The notes under the pieces were generated by a model, which was given only the letters and a program-made list of their open reading frames with translations, had not been told where the DNA came from and made no database searches. Below are positions 21,785 to 33,449 of a stretch of DNA of 64,000 nucleotides, one piece after another. Source of the DNA: Anthopleura xanthogrammica (taxonomy: Eukaryota; Cnidaria; Anthozoa; Actiniaria; Actiniidae). The stretch is from the NCBI GenBank assembly GCA_964019055.1, contig OZ025216.1, positions 6,501,840 through 6,565,839 on the forward strand. Direction: 5' to 3'. Within the stretch, counting starts at the first letter, position 1. Each line of letters begins with the position of its first letter. The position numbers were made by a program, and so were the translations under genes.

Positions 21785-22113
21785 GTGCGTTTAGCAGTGA
21801 AAACGTCGTGTTTGGACCAAGAGAAAATTCTCAGCAAAATTCCAATTTGGTCAGCAAAAAACAGTTTTTTTGACCAAAAAGCACCTATTCTCAGCCAAAA
21901 CCCCATTTTTTTTCGCCAAAAAGTCGTGTTTTTATCTCAAGAGGTATTTTCAGGAGCAAAAAGTGGGGGTTTCAGCCAACCGGTCACGCCGTCAGCGAAA
22001 AACCTGGTTTTGAGAGCCAAAATAGCCATTTTTCAGTTTTTGGGGCTAAAAAGGTTTTTTTCCCAGCAAAACAGTGTTTTGGACACCGAAAATGTGCTTT
22101 TCTCGGCCAAAGG

Positions 22114-24416
22114 GTGCGTTTAGCAGTGAAAACGTCGTGTTTGGACCAAGAGAAAATTCTCAGCAAAATTCCAATTTGGTCAGCAAAAAACAGTTTTTTT
22201 GACCAAAAAGCACCTATTCTCAGCCAAAACCCCATTTGTTTTCGCCAAAAAGTCGTGTTTTTATCTCAAGAGGGATTTTCAGGAGCAAAAAGTGGGGGTT
22301 TCAGCCAACCGGTTACGCCGTCAGCGAAAAACCTGGTTTTGAGAGCCAAAATAGCCATTTTTCAGTTTTTGGGGCTAAAAAGGTTTTTTTCCCAGCAAAA
22401 CAGTGTTTTGGACACCGAAAATGTGCTTTTCTCGGCCAAAGGGTGGGTTTAGCAGTGAAAACGTCGTGTTTGGACCAAGAGAAAATTCTCAGCAAAATTC
22501 CAATTTGGTCAGCAAAAAACAGTTTTTTTGACCAAAAACCAACTATTCTCAGCCAAAACCCCATTTTTTTTCGCCAAAAAGTCGTGTTTTTATCTCAAGA
22601 GGTATTTTCAGGAGCAAAAAGTGGGGGTTTCAGCCAACCGGTCACGCCGTCAGCGAAAAACCTGGTTTTGAGAGCCAAAATAGCCATTTTTCAGTTTTTG
22701 GGGCTAAAAAGGTTTTTTCCCCAGCAAAACAGTGTTTTGGACACCGAAAATGTGCTTTTCTCGGCCAAAGGGTGCGTTTAGCAGTGAAAACGTCGTGTTT
22801 GGACCAAGAGAAAATTCTCAGCAAAATTCCAATTTGGTCAGCAAAAAAAAGTTTTTTTGACCAAAAAGCACCTATTCTCAGCCAAAACCCCATTTTTTTT
22901 CGCCAAAAAGTCGTGTTTTTATCTCAAGAGGTATTTTCAGGAGCAAAAAGTGGGGGTTTCAGCCAACCGGTCACGCCGTCAGCGAAAAACCTGGTTTTGA
23001 GAGCCAAAATAGCCATTTTTCAGTTTTTGGGGCTAAAAAGGTTTTTTTCCCAGCAAAACAGTGTTTTGGACACCGAAAATGTGCTTTTCTCGGCCAAAGG
23101 GTGCGTTTAGCAGTGAAAACGTCGTGTTTGGACCAAGAGAAAATTCTCAGCAAAATTCCAATTTGGTCAGCAAAAAACAGTTTTTTTGACCAAAAAGCAC
23201 CTATTCTCAGCCAAAACCCCATTTTTTTTCGCCAAAAAGTCGTGTTTTTATCTCAAGAGGTATTTTCAGGAGCAAAAAGTGGGGGTTTCAGCCAACCGGT
23301 CACGCCGTCAGCGAAAAACCTGGTTTTGAGAGCCAAAATAGCCATTTTTCAGTTTTTGGGGCTAAAAAGGTTTTTTTCCCAGCAAAACAGTGTTTTGGAC
23401 ACCGAAAATGTGCTTTTCTCGGCCAAAGGGTGCGTTTAGCAGTGAAAACGTCGTGTTTGGACCAAGAGAAAATTCTCAGCAAAATTCCAATTTGGTCAGC
23501 AAAAAACAGTTTTTTTGACCAAAAAGCACCTATTCTCAGCCAAAACCCCATTTTTTTTCGCCAAAAAGTCGTGTTTTTATCTCAAGAGGGATTTTCAGGA
23601 GCAAAAAGTGGGGGTTTCAGCCAACCGGTCACGCCGTCAGCGAAAAACCTGGTTTTGAGAGCCAAAATAGCCATTTTTCAGTTTTTGGGGCTAAAAAGGT
23701 TTTTTTCCCAGCAAAACAGTGTTTTGGACACCGAAAATGTGCTTTTCTCGGCCAAAGGGTGCGTTTAGCAGTGAAAACGTCGTGTTTGGACCAAGAGAAA
23801 ATTCTCAGCAAAATTCCAATTTGGTCAGCAAAAAACAGTTTTTTTGACCAAAAAGCACCTATTCTCAGCCAAAACCCCATTTTTTTTCGCCAAAAAGTCG
23901 TGTTTTTATCTCAAGAGGGATTTTCAGGAGCAAAAAGTGGGGGTTTCAGCCAACCGGTCACGCCGTCAGCGAAAAACCTGGTTTTGAGAGCCAAAATAGC
24001 CATTTTTCAGTTTTTGGGGCTAAAAAGGTTTTTTTCCCAGCAAAACAGTGTTTTGGACACCGAAAATGTGCTTTTCTCGGCCAAAGGGTGCGTTTAGCAG
24101 TGAAAACGTCGTGTTTGGACCAAGAGAAAATTCTCAGCAAAATTCCAATTTGGTCAGCAAAAAACAGTTTTTTTGACCAAAAAGCACCTATTCTCAGCCA
24201 AAACCCCATTTTTTTTCGCCAAAAAGTCGTGTTTTTATCTCAAGAGGGATTTTCAGGAGCAAAAAGTGGGGGTTTCAGCCAACCGGTCACGCCGTCAGCG
24301 AAAAACCTGGTTTTGAGAGCCAAAATAGCCATTTTTCAGTTTTTGGGGCTAAAAAGGTTTTTTTCCCAGCAAAACAGTGTTTTGGACACCGAAAATGTGC
24401 TTTTCTCGGCCAAAGG
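22114..24416 (+). repeat. Near-consensus units including a GAGGGATT triplet
   Basis: Unit 22114 has CATTTGTTTTCG, GAGGGATT and GGTTACGCC. Unit 22443 starts with GTGGGTTTAG and has CCAACTATTC. Unit 22772 has GCAAAAAAAAG near 22844. Units 23430, 23759 and 24088 are three neighbours that all carry GAGGGATTTTCAGG and look otherwise like consensus, which fits local one-monomer amplification. Confidence 0.78.
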
Positions 24417-25402
24417 GTGCGTTTAGCAGTGAAAACGTCGTGTTTGGACCAAGAGAAAATTCTCAGCAAAATTCCAATTTGGTCAGCAAAAAACAGTTTT
24501 TTGACCAAAAAGCACCTATTTTCAGCCAAAACCCCATTTTTTTTCGCCAAAAAGTCGTGTTTTTGTCTCAAGAGGTATTTTCAGGAGCAAAAAGTGGGGG
24601 TTTCAGCCAACCGGTCACGCCGTCAGCGAAAAACCTGGTTTTGAGAGCCAAAATAGCCATTTTTCAGTTTTTGGGGCTAAAAAGGTTTTTTTCCCAGCAA
24701 AACAGTGTTTTGGACACCGAAAATGTGCTTTTCTCGGCCAAAGGGTGCGTTTAGCAGTGAAAACGTCGTGTTTGGACCAAGAGAAAATTCTTAGCAAAAT
24801 TCCAATTTGGTCAGCAAAAAACAGTTTTTTGGACCAAAAAGCACCTATTCTCAGCCAAAACCCCATTTTTTTTCGCCAAAAAGTCGTGTTTTTATCTCAA
24901 GAGGTATTTTCAGGAGCAAAAAGTGGAGGTTTCAGCCAACCGGTCACGCCGTCAGCGAAAAACCTGGTTTTGAGAGCCAAAATAGCCATTTTTCAGTTTT
25001 TGGGGCTAAAAAGGTTTTTTTCCCAGCAAAACAGTGTTTTGGACACCGAAAATGTGCTTTTCTCGGCCAAAGGGTGCGTTTAGCAGTGAAAACGTCGTGT
25101 TTGGACCAAGAGAAAATTCTTAGCAAAATTCCAATTTGGTCAGCAAAAAACAGTTTTTTTGACCAAAAAGCACCTATTCTCAGCCAAAACCCCATTTTTT
25201 TTCGCCAAAAAGTCGTGTTTTTATCTCAAGAGGTATTTTCAGGAGCAAAAAGTGGAGGTTTCAGCCAACCGGTCACGCCGTCAGCGAAAAACCTGGTTTT
25301 GAGAGCCAAAATAGCCATTTTTCAGTTTTTGGGGCTAAAAAGGTTTTTTTCCCAGCAAAACAGTGTTTTGGACACCGAAAATGTGCTTTTCTCGGCCAAA
25401 GG
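24417..25402 (+). repeat. Short 328-bp unit followed by a duplicated GTGGAGG monomer
   Basis: Unit 24417 is 328 bp (six T in CAG-T-GACC) and has CTATTTTCAGCC and TTTTTGTCTC. Units 24745 and 25074 share ATTCTTAGCAAA and AAAGTGGAGGTT, found together nowhere else that I could see, so they are a recent one-monomer duplication. They differ at CAGTTTTTTGGACC, present only in 24745. Confidence 0.82.
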
Positions 25403-28400
25403 GTGCGTTTAGCAGTGAAAACGTCGTGTTTGGACCAAGAGAAAATTCTCAGCAAAATTCCAATTTGGTCAGCAAAAAACAGTTTTTTTGACCAAAAAGC
25501 ACCTATTCTCAGCCAAAACCCCATTTTTTTTCGCCAAAAAGTCGTGTTTTTATCTCAAGAGGTATTTTCAGGAGCAAAAAGTGGGGGTTTCAGCCAACCG
25601 GTCACGCCGTCAGCGAAAAACCTGGTTTTGAGAGCCAAAATAGCCATTTTTCAGTTTTTGGGGCTAAAAAGGTTTTTTTCCCAGCAAAACAGTGTTTTGG
25701 ACACCGAAAATGTGCTTTTCTCGGCCAAAGGGTGCGTTTAGCAGTGAAAACGTCGTGTTTGGACCAAGAGAAAATTCTCAGCAAAATTCCAATTTGGTCA
25801 GCAAAAAACAGTTTTTTTGACCAAAAAGCATCTATTCTCAGCCAAAACCCCATTTTTTTTTCGCCAAAAAGTCGTGTTTTTATCTCAAGAGGTACTTTCA
25901 GGAGCAAAAAGTGGGGGTTTCAGCCAACCGGTCACGCCGTCAGCGAAAAACCTGGTTTTGAGAGCCAAAATAGCCATTTTTCAGTTTTTGGGGCTACAAA
26001 GGTTTTTTTCCCAGCAAAACAGTGTTTTGGACACCGAAAATGTGCTTTTCTCGGCCAAAGGGTGCGTTTAGCAGTGAAAACGTCGTGTTTGGACCAAGAG
26101 AAAATTCTCAGCAAAATTCCAATTTGGTCAGCAAAAAACAGTTTTTTTGACCAAAAAGCACCTATTCTCAGCCAAAACCCCATTTTTTTTCGCCAAAAAG
26201 TCGTGTTTTTATCTCAAGAGGTATTTTCAGGAGCAAAAAGTGGGGGTTTCAGCCAACCGGTCACGCCGTCAGCGAAAAACCTGGTTTTGAGAGCCAAAAT
26301 AGCCATTTTTCAGTTTTTGGGGCTAAAAAGGTTTTTTTCCCAGCAAAACAGTGTTTTGGACACCGAAAATGTGCTTTTCTCGGCCAAAGGGTGCGTTTAG
26401 CAGTGAAAACGTCGTGTTTGGACCAAGAGAAAATTCTCAGCAAAATTCCAATTTGGTCAGCAAAAAACAGTTTTTTTGACCAAAAAGCACCTATTCTCAG
26501 CCAAAACCCCATTTTTTTTCGCCAAAAAGTCGTGTTTTTATCTCAAGAGGGATTTTCAGGAGCAAAAAGTGGGGGTTTCAGCCAACCGGTCACGCCGTCA
26601 GCGAAAAACCTGGTTTTGAGAGCCAAAATAGCCATTTTTCAGTTTTTGGGGCTAAAAAGGTTTTTTTCCCAGCAAAACAGTGTTTTGGACACCGAAAATG
26701 TGCTTTTCTCGGCCAAAGGGTGCGTTTAGCAGTGAAAACGTCGTGTTTGGACCAAGAGAAAATTCTCAGCAAAATTCCAATTTGGTCAGCAAAAAACAGT
26801 TTTTTTGACCAAAAAGCACCTATTCTCAGCCAAAACCCCATTTTTTTTCGCCAAAAAGTCGTGTTTTTATCTCAAGAGGGATTTTCAGGAGCAAAAAGTG
26901 GGGGTTTCAGCCAACCGGTCACGCCGTCAGCGAAAAACCTGGTTTTGAGAGCCAAAATAGCCATTTTTCAGTTTTTGGGGCTAAAAAGGTTTTTTTCCCA
27001 GCAAAACAGTGTTTTGGACACCGAGAATGTGCTTTTCTCGGCCAAAGGGTGCGTTTAGCAGTGAAAACGTCGTGTTTGGACCAAGAGAAAATTCTCAGCA
27101 AAATTCCAATTTGGTCAGCAAAAAACAGTTTTTTTGACCAAAAAGTACCTATTCTCAGCCAAAACCCCATTTTTTTTTGCCAAAAAGTCGTATTTTTATC
27201 TCAAGAGGGATTTTCAGGAGCAAAAAGTGGGGGTTTCAGCCAACCGGTCACGCCGTCAGCGAAAAACCTGGTTTTGAGAGCCAAAATAGCCATTTTTTCA
27301 GTTTTTGGGGCTAAAAAGGTTTTTTTCCCAGCAAAACAGTGTTTTGGACACCGAAAATGTGCTTTTCTCGGCCAAAGGGTGCGTTTAGCAGTGAAAACGT
27401 CGTGTTTGGACCAAGAGAAAATTCTCAGCAAAATTCCAATTTGGTCAGCAAAAAACAGTTTTTTTGACCAAAAAGCACCTATTCTCAGCCAAAACCCCAT
27501 TTTTTTTCGCCAAAAAGTCGTGTTTTTATCTCAAGAGGTATTTTCAGGAGCAAAAAGTGGGGGTTTCAGCCAACCGGTCACGCCGTCAGCGAAAAACCTG
27601 GTTTTGAGAGCCAAAATAGCCATTTTTCAGTTTTTGGGGCTAAAAAGGTTTTTTTCCCAGCAAAACAGTGTTTTGGACACCGAAAATGTGCTTTTCTCGG
27701 CCAAAGGGTGCGTTTAGCAGTGAAAACGTCGTGTTTGGACCAAGAGAAAATTCTCAGCAAAATTCCAATTTGGTCAGCAAAAAACAGTTTTTTTGACCAA
27801 AAAGCACCTATTCTCAGCCAAAACCCCATTTTTTTTCGCCAAAAAGTCGTGTTTTTATCTCAAGAGGTATTTTCAGGAGCAAAAAGTGGGGGTTTCAGCC
27901 AACCGGTCACGCCGTCAGCGAAAAACCTGGTTTTGAGAGCCAAAATAGCCATTTTTCAGTTTTTGGGGCTAAAAAGGTTTTTTTCCCAGCAAAACAGTGT
28001 TTTGGACACCGAAAATGTGCTTTTCTCGGCCAAAGGGTGCGTTTAGCAGTGAAAACGTCGTGTTTGGACCAAGAGAAAATTCTCAGCAAAATTCCAATTT
28101 GGTCAGCAAAAAACAGTTTTTTTGACCAAAAAGCACCTATTCTCAGCCAAAACCCCATTTGTTTTCGCCAAAAAGTCGTGTTTTTATCTCAAGAGGTATT
28201 TTCAGGAGCAAAAAGTGGGGGTTTCAGCCAACCGGTCACGCCGTCAGCGAAAAACCTGCTTTTGAGAGCCAAAATAGCCATTTTTCAGTTTTTGGGGCTA
28301 AAAAGGTTTTTCTCCCAGCAAAACAGTGTTTTGGACACCGAAAATGTGCTTTTCTCGGCCAAAGGGTGCGTTTAGCAGTGAAAACGTCGTGTTTGGACCA

Positions 28401-30339
28401 AGAGAAAATTCTCAGCAAAATTCCAATTTGGTCAGCAAAAAACAGTTTTTTTGACCAAAAAGCACCTATTCTCAGCCAAAACCCCATTTTTTTTCGCCAA
28501 AAAGTCGTGTTTTTATCTCAAGAGGTATTTTCAGGAGCAAAAAGTGGGGGTTTCAGCCAACCGGTCACGCCGTCAGCGAAAAACCTGGTTTTGAGAGCCA
28601 AAATAGCCATTTTTCAGTTTTTGGGGCTAAAAAGGTTTTTTTCCCAGCAAAACAGTGTTTTGGACACCGAAAATGTGCTTTTCTCGGCCAAAGGGTGCGT
28701 TTAGCAGTGAAAACGTCGTGTTTGGACCAAGAGAAAATTCTCAGCAAAATTCCAATTTGGTCAGCAAAAAACAGTTTTTTTGACCAAAAAGCACCAATTC
28801 TCAGCCAAAACCCCATTTTTTTTCGCCAAAAAGTCGTGTTTTTATCTCAAGAGGTATTTTCAGGAGCAAAAAGTGGGGGTTTCAGCCAACCGGTCACGCC
28901 GTCAGCGAAAAACCTGGTTTTGAGAGCCAAAATAGCCATTTTTCAGTTTTTGGGGCTAAAAAGGTTTTTTTCCCAGCAAAACAGTGGTTTGGACACCGAA
29001 AATGTGCTTTTCTCGGCCAAAGGGTGCGCTTAGCAGTGAAAACGTCGTGTTTGGACCAAGAGAAAATTCTCAGCAAAATTCCAATTTGGTCAGCAAAAAA
29101 CAGTTTTTTTGACCAAAAAGCACCTATTCTCAGCCAAAACCCCATTTTTTTTCGCCAAAAAGTCGTGTTTTTATCTCAAGAGGTATTTTCAGGAGCAAAA
29201 AGTGGGGGTTTCAGCCAACCGGTCACGCCGTCAGCGAAAAACCTGGTTTTGAGAGCCAAAATAGCCATTTTTCAGTTTTTGGGGCTAAAAAGGTTTTTTT
29301 CCCAGCAAAACAGTGTTTTGGACACCGAAAATGTGCTTTTCTCGGCCAAAGGGTGCGTTTAGCAGTGAAAACGTCGTGTTTGGACCAAGAGAAAATTCTC
29401 AGCAAAATTCCAATTTGGTCAGCAAAAAACAGTTTTTTTGACCAAAAAGCACCTATTCTCAGCCAAAACCCCATTTGTTTTCGCCAAAAAGTCGTGTTTT
29501 TATCTCAAGAGGTATTTTCAGGAGCAAAAAGTGGGGGTTTCAGCCAACCGGTCACGCCGTCAGCGAAAAACCTGGTTTTGAGAGCCAAAATAGCCATTTT
29601 TCAGTTTTTGGGGCTAAAAAGGTTTTTTTCCCAGCAAAACAGTGTTTTGGACACCGAAAATGTGCTTTTCTCGGCCAAAGGGTGCGTTTAGCAGTGAAAA
29701 CGTCGTGTTTGGACCAAGAGAAAATTCTCAGCAAAATTCCAATTTGGTCAGCAAAAAACAGTTTTTTTGACCAAAAAGCACCTATTCTCAGCCAAAACCC
29801 CATTTCTTTTCGCCAAAAAGTCGTGTTTTTATCTCAAGAGGTATTTTCAGGAGCAAAAAGTGGGGGTTTCAGCCAACCGGTCACGCCGTCAGCGAAAAAC
29901 CTGGTTTTGAGAGCCAAAATAGCCATTTTTCAGTTTTTGGGGCTAAAAAGGTTTTTTTCCCAGCAAAACAGTGTTTTGGACACCGAAAATGTGCTTTTCT
30001 CGGCCAAAGGGTGCGTTTAGCAGTGAAAACGTCGTGTTTGGACCAAGAGAAAATTCTCAGCAAAATTCCAATTTGGTCAGCAAAAAACAGTTTTTTTGAC
30101 CAAAAACCAACTATTCTCAGCCAAAACCCCATTTTTTTTCGCCAAAAAGTCGTGTTTTTATCTCAAGAGGTATTTTCAGGAGCAAAAAGTGGGGGTTTCA
30201 GCCAACCGGTCACGCCGTCAGCGAAAAACCTGCTTTTGAGAGCCAAAATAGCCATTTTTCAGTTTTTGGGGCTAAAAAGGTTTTTTTCCCAGCAAAACAG
30301 TGTTTTGGACACCGAAAATGTGCTTTTCTCGGCCAAAGG
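25403..30339 (+). repeat. Near-consensus monomers with dispersed marks
   Basis: Fifteen monomers with only scattered marks. Unit 25732 is 330 bp and has AGCATCTATTC, GGTACTTTCAGG and GGCTACAAAGG. Unit 27049 is 330 bp and combines TTTTTTGCC, GTCGTATTTTT and GAGGGATT, which recalls unit 21127. CATTTGTTTTCG is in units 28037 and 29353, 1316 bp (four monomers) apart. CCTGCTTTTGAG is in units 28037, 30011 and 31656. Unit 28695 has CACCAATTC and AGTGGTTTGG. Unit 29682 has CATTTCTTTTCG. Confidence 0.78.
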
Positions 30340-31655
30340 GTGCGTTTAGCAGTGAAAACGTCGTGTTTGGACCAAGAGAAAATTCTCAGCAAAATTCCAA
30401 TTTGGTCAGCAAAAAACAGTTTTCTTGACCAAAAAGCACCTATTCTCAGCCAAAACCCCATTTTTTTTCGCCAAAAAGTCGTGTTTTTATCTCAAGAGGG
30501 ATTTTCAGGAGTAAAAAGTGGGGGTTTAAGCCAACCGGTCACGCCGTCAGCGAAAAACCTGGTTTTGAGAGCCAAAATAGCCATTTTTCAGTTTTTGGGG
30601 CTAAAAAGGTTTTTTTCCCAGCAAAACAGTGTTTTGGACACCGAAAATGTGCTTTTCTCGGCCAAAGGGTGCGTTTAGCAGTGAAAACGTCGTGTTTGGA
30701 CCAAGAGAAAATTCTCAGCAAAATTCCAATTTGGTCAGCAAAAAACAGTTTTTTTGACCAAAAAGCACCTATTCTCAGCCAAAACCCCATTTTTTTTCGC
30801 CAAAAAGTCGTGTTTTTATCTCAAGAGGTATTTTCAGGAGCAAAAAGTGGGGGTTTCAGCCAACCGGTCACGCCGTCAGCGAAAAACCTGGTTTTGAGAG
30901 CCAAAATAGCCATTTTTCAGTTTTTGGGGCTAAAAAGGTTTTTTTCCCAGGAAAACAGTGTTTTGGACACCGAAAATGTGCTTTTCTCGGCCAAAGGGTG
31001 CGTTTAGCAGTGAAAACGTCGTGTTTGGACCAAGAGAAAATTCTCAGCAAAATTCCAATTTGGTCAGCAAAAAACAGTTTTTTTGACCAAAAAGCACCTA
31101 TTCTCAGCCAAAACCCCATTTTTTTTCGCCAAAAAGTCGTGTTTTTATCTCAAGAGGGATTTTCAGGAGTAAAAAGTGGGGGTTTCAGCCAACCGGTCAC
31201 GCCGTCAGCGAAAAACCTGGTTTTGAGAGCCAAAATAGCCATTTTTCAGTTTTTGGGGCTAAAAAGGTTTTTTTCCCAGCAAAACAGTGTTTTGGACACC
31301 GAAAATGTGCTTTTCTCGGCCAAAGGGTGCGTTTAGCAGTGAAAACGTCGTGTTTGGACCAAGAGAAAATTCTCAGCAAAATTCCAATTTGGTCAGCAAA
31401 AAACAGTTTTTTTGACCAAAAAGCACCTATTCTCAGCCAAAACCCCATTTTTTTTCGCCAAAAAGTCGTGTTTTTATCTGAAGAGGTATTTTCAGGAGCA
31501 AAAAGTGGGGGTTTCAGCCAACCGGTCACGCCGTCAGCGAAAAACCTGGTTTTGAGAGCCAAAATAGCCATTTTTCAGTTTTTGGGGCTAAAAAGGTTTT
31601 TTTCCCAGGAAAACAGTGTTTTGGACACCGAAAATGTGCTTTTCTCGGCCAAAGG
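30340..31655 (+). repeat. Two-monomer higher-order repeat (658 bp, two copies)
   Basis: Units 30340 and 30998 both carry GAGGGATTTTCAGGAGTAAAAAG. Units 30669 and 31327 both carry CCCAGGAAAACAG. The alternation gives two copies of a 658-bp dimer. Later private changes are TTTTCTTGACC and GGGTTTAAGCC in unit 30340 and ATCTGAAGAGG in unit 31327. Confidence 0.83.
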
Positions 31656-33449
31656 GTGCGTTTAGCAGTGAAAACGTCGTGTTTGGACCAAGAGAAAATT
31701 CTCAGCAAAATTCCAATTTGGTCAGCAAAAAACAGTTTTTTTGACCAAAAAGCACCTATTCTCAGCCAAAACCCCATTTTTTTTCGCCAAAAAGTCGTGT
31801 TTTTATCTCAAGAGGTATTTTCAGGAGCAAAAAGTGGGGGTTTCAGCCAACCGGTCACGCCGTCAGCGAAAAACCTGCTTTTGAGAGCCAAAATAGCCAT
31901 TTTTCAGTTTTTGGGGCTAAAAAGGTTTTTTTCCCAGCAAAACAGTGTTTTGGACACCGAAAATGTGCTTTTCTCGGCCAAAGGGTGCGTTTAGCAGTGA
32001 AAACGTCGTGTTTGGACCAAGAGAAAATTCTCAGCAAAATTCCAATTTGGTCAGCAAAAAACAGTTTTTTTGACCAAAAAGCACCTATTCTCAGCCAAAA
32101 CCCCATTTTTTTTCGCCAAAAAGTCGTGTTTTTATCTCAAGAGGTATTTTCAGGAGCAAAAAGTGGGGGTTTCAGCCAACCGGTCACGCCGTCAGCGAAA
32201 AACCTGGTTTTGAGAGCCAAAATAGCCATTTCTCAGTTTTTGGGGCTAAAAAGGTTTTTTTCCCAGCAAAACAGTGTTTTGGACACCGAAAATGTGCTTT
32301 TCTCGGCCAAAGGGTGCGTTTAGCAGTGAAAACGTCGTGTTTGGACCAAGAGAAAATTCTCAGCAAAATTCCAATTTGGTCAGCAAAAAACAGTTTTTTT
32401 GACCAAAAAGCACCTATTCTCAGCCAAAACCCCATTTTTTTTCGCCAAAAAGTCGTGTTTTTATCTCAAGAGGTATTTTCAGGAGCAAAAAGTGGGGGTT
32501 TCAGCCAACCGGTCACGCCGTCAGCGAAAAACCTGGTTTTGAGAGCCAAAATAGCCATTTTTCAGTTTTTGGGGCTAAAAAGGTTTTTTCCCCAGCAAAA
32601 CAGTGTTTTGGACACCGAAAATGTGCTTTTCTCGGCCAAAGGGTGCGTTTAGCAGTGAAAACGTCGTGTTTGGACCAAGAGAAAATTCTCAGCAAAATTC
32701 CAATTTGGTCAGCAAAAAACAGTTTTTTTGACCAAAAAGCACCTATTCTCAGCCAAAACCCCATTTTTTTTCGCCAAAAAGTCGTGTTTTTATCTCAAGA
32801 GGGATTTTCAGGAGCAAAAAGTGGGGGTTTCAGCCAACCGGTCACGCCGTCAGCGAAAAACCTGGTTTTGAGAGCCAAAATAGCCATTTTTCAGTTTTTG
32901 GGGCTAAAAAGGTTTTTTTCCCAGCAAAACAGTGTTTTGGACACCGAAAATGTGCTTTTCTCGGCCAAAGGGTGCGTTTAGCAGTGAAAACGTCGTGTTT
33001 GGACCAAGAGAAAATTCTCAGCAAAATTCCAATTTGGTCAGCAAAAAACAGTTTTTTTGACCAAAAAGCACCTATTCTCAGCCAAAACCCCATTTTTTTT
33101 CGCCAAAAAGTCGTGTTTTTATCTCAAGAGGTATTTTCAGGAGCAAAAAGTGGGGGTTTCAGCCAACCGGTCACGCCGTCAGCGAAAAACCTGGTTTTGA
33201 GAGCCAAAATAGCCATTTTTCAGTTTTTGGGGCTAAAAAGGTTTTTTCCCCAGCAAAACAGTGTTTTGGACACCGAAAATGTGCTTTTCTCGGCCAAAGG
33301 GTGCGTTTAGCAGTGAAAACGTCGTGTTTGGACCAAGAGAAAATTCTCAGCAAAATTCCAATTTGGTCAGCAAAAAACAGTTTTTTTGACCAAAAAGCAC
33401 CTATTCTCAGCCAAAACCCCATTTTTTTTCGCCAAAAAGTCGTGTTTTT
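31656..33449 (+). repeat. Near-consensus monomers before the 1648-bp duplication
   Basis: Unit 31656 has CCTGCTTTTGAG. Unit 31985 has CATTTCTCAG, as does unit 15740. Units 32314 and 32972, 658 bp apart, have six T before CCCCAGC, and unit 32643 between them has GAGGGATT. No indel is present here. Confidence 0.78.
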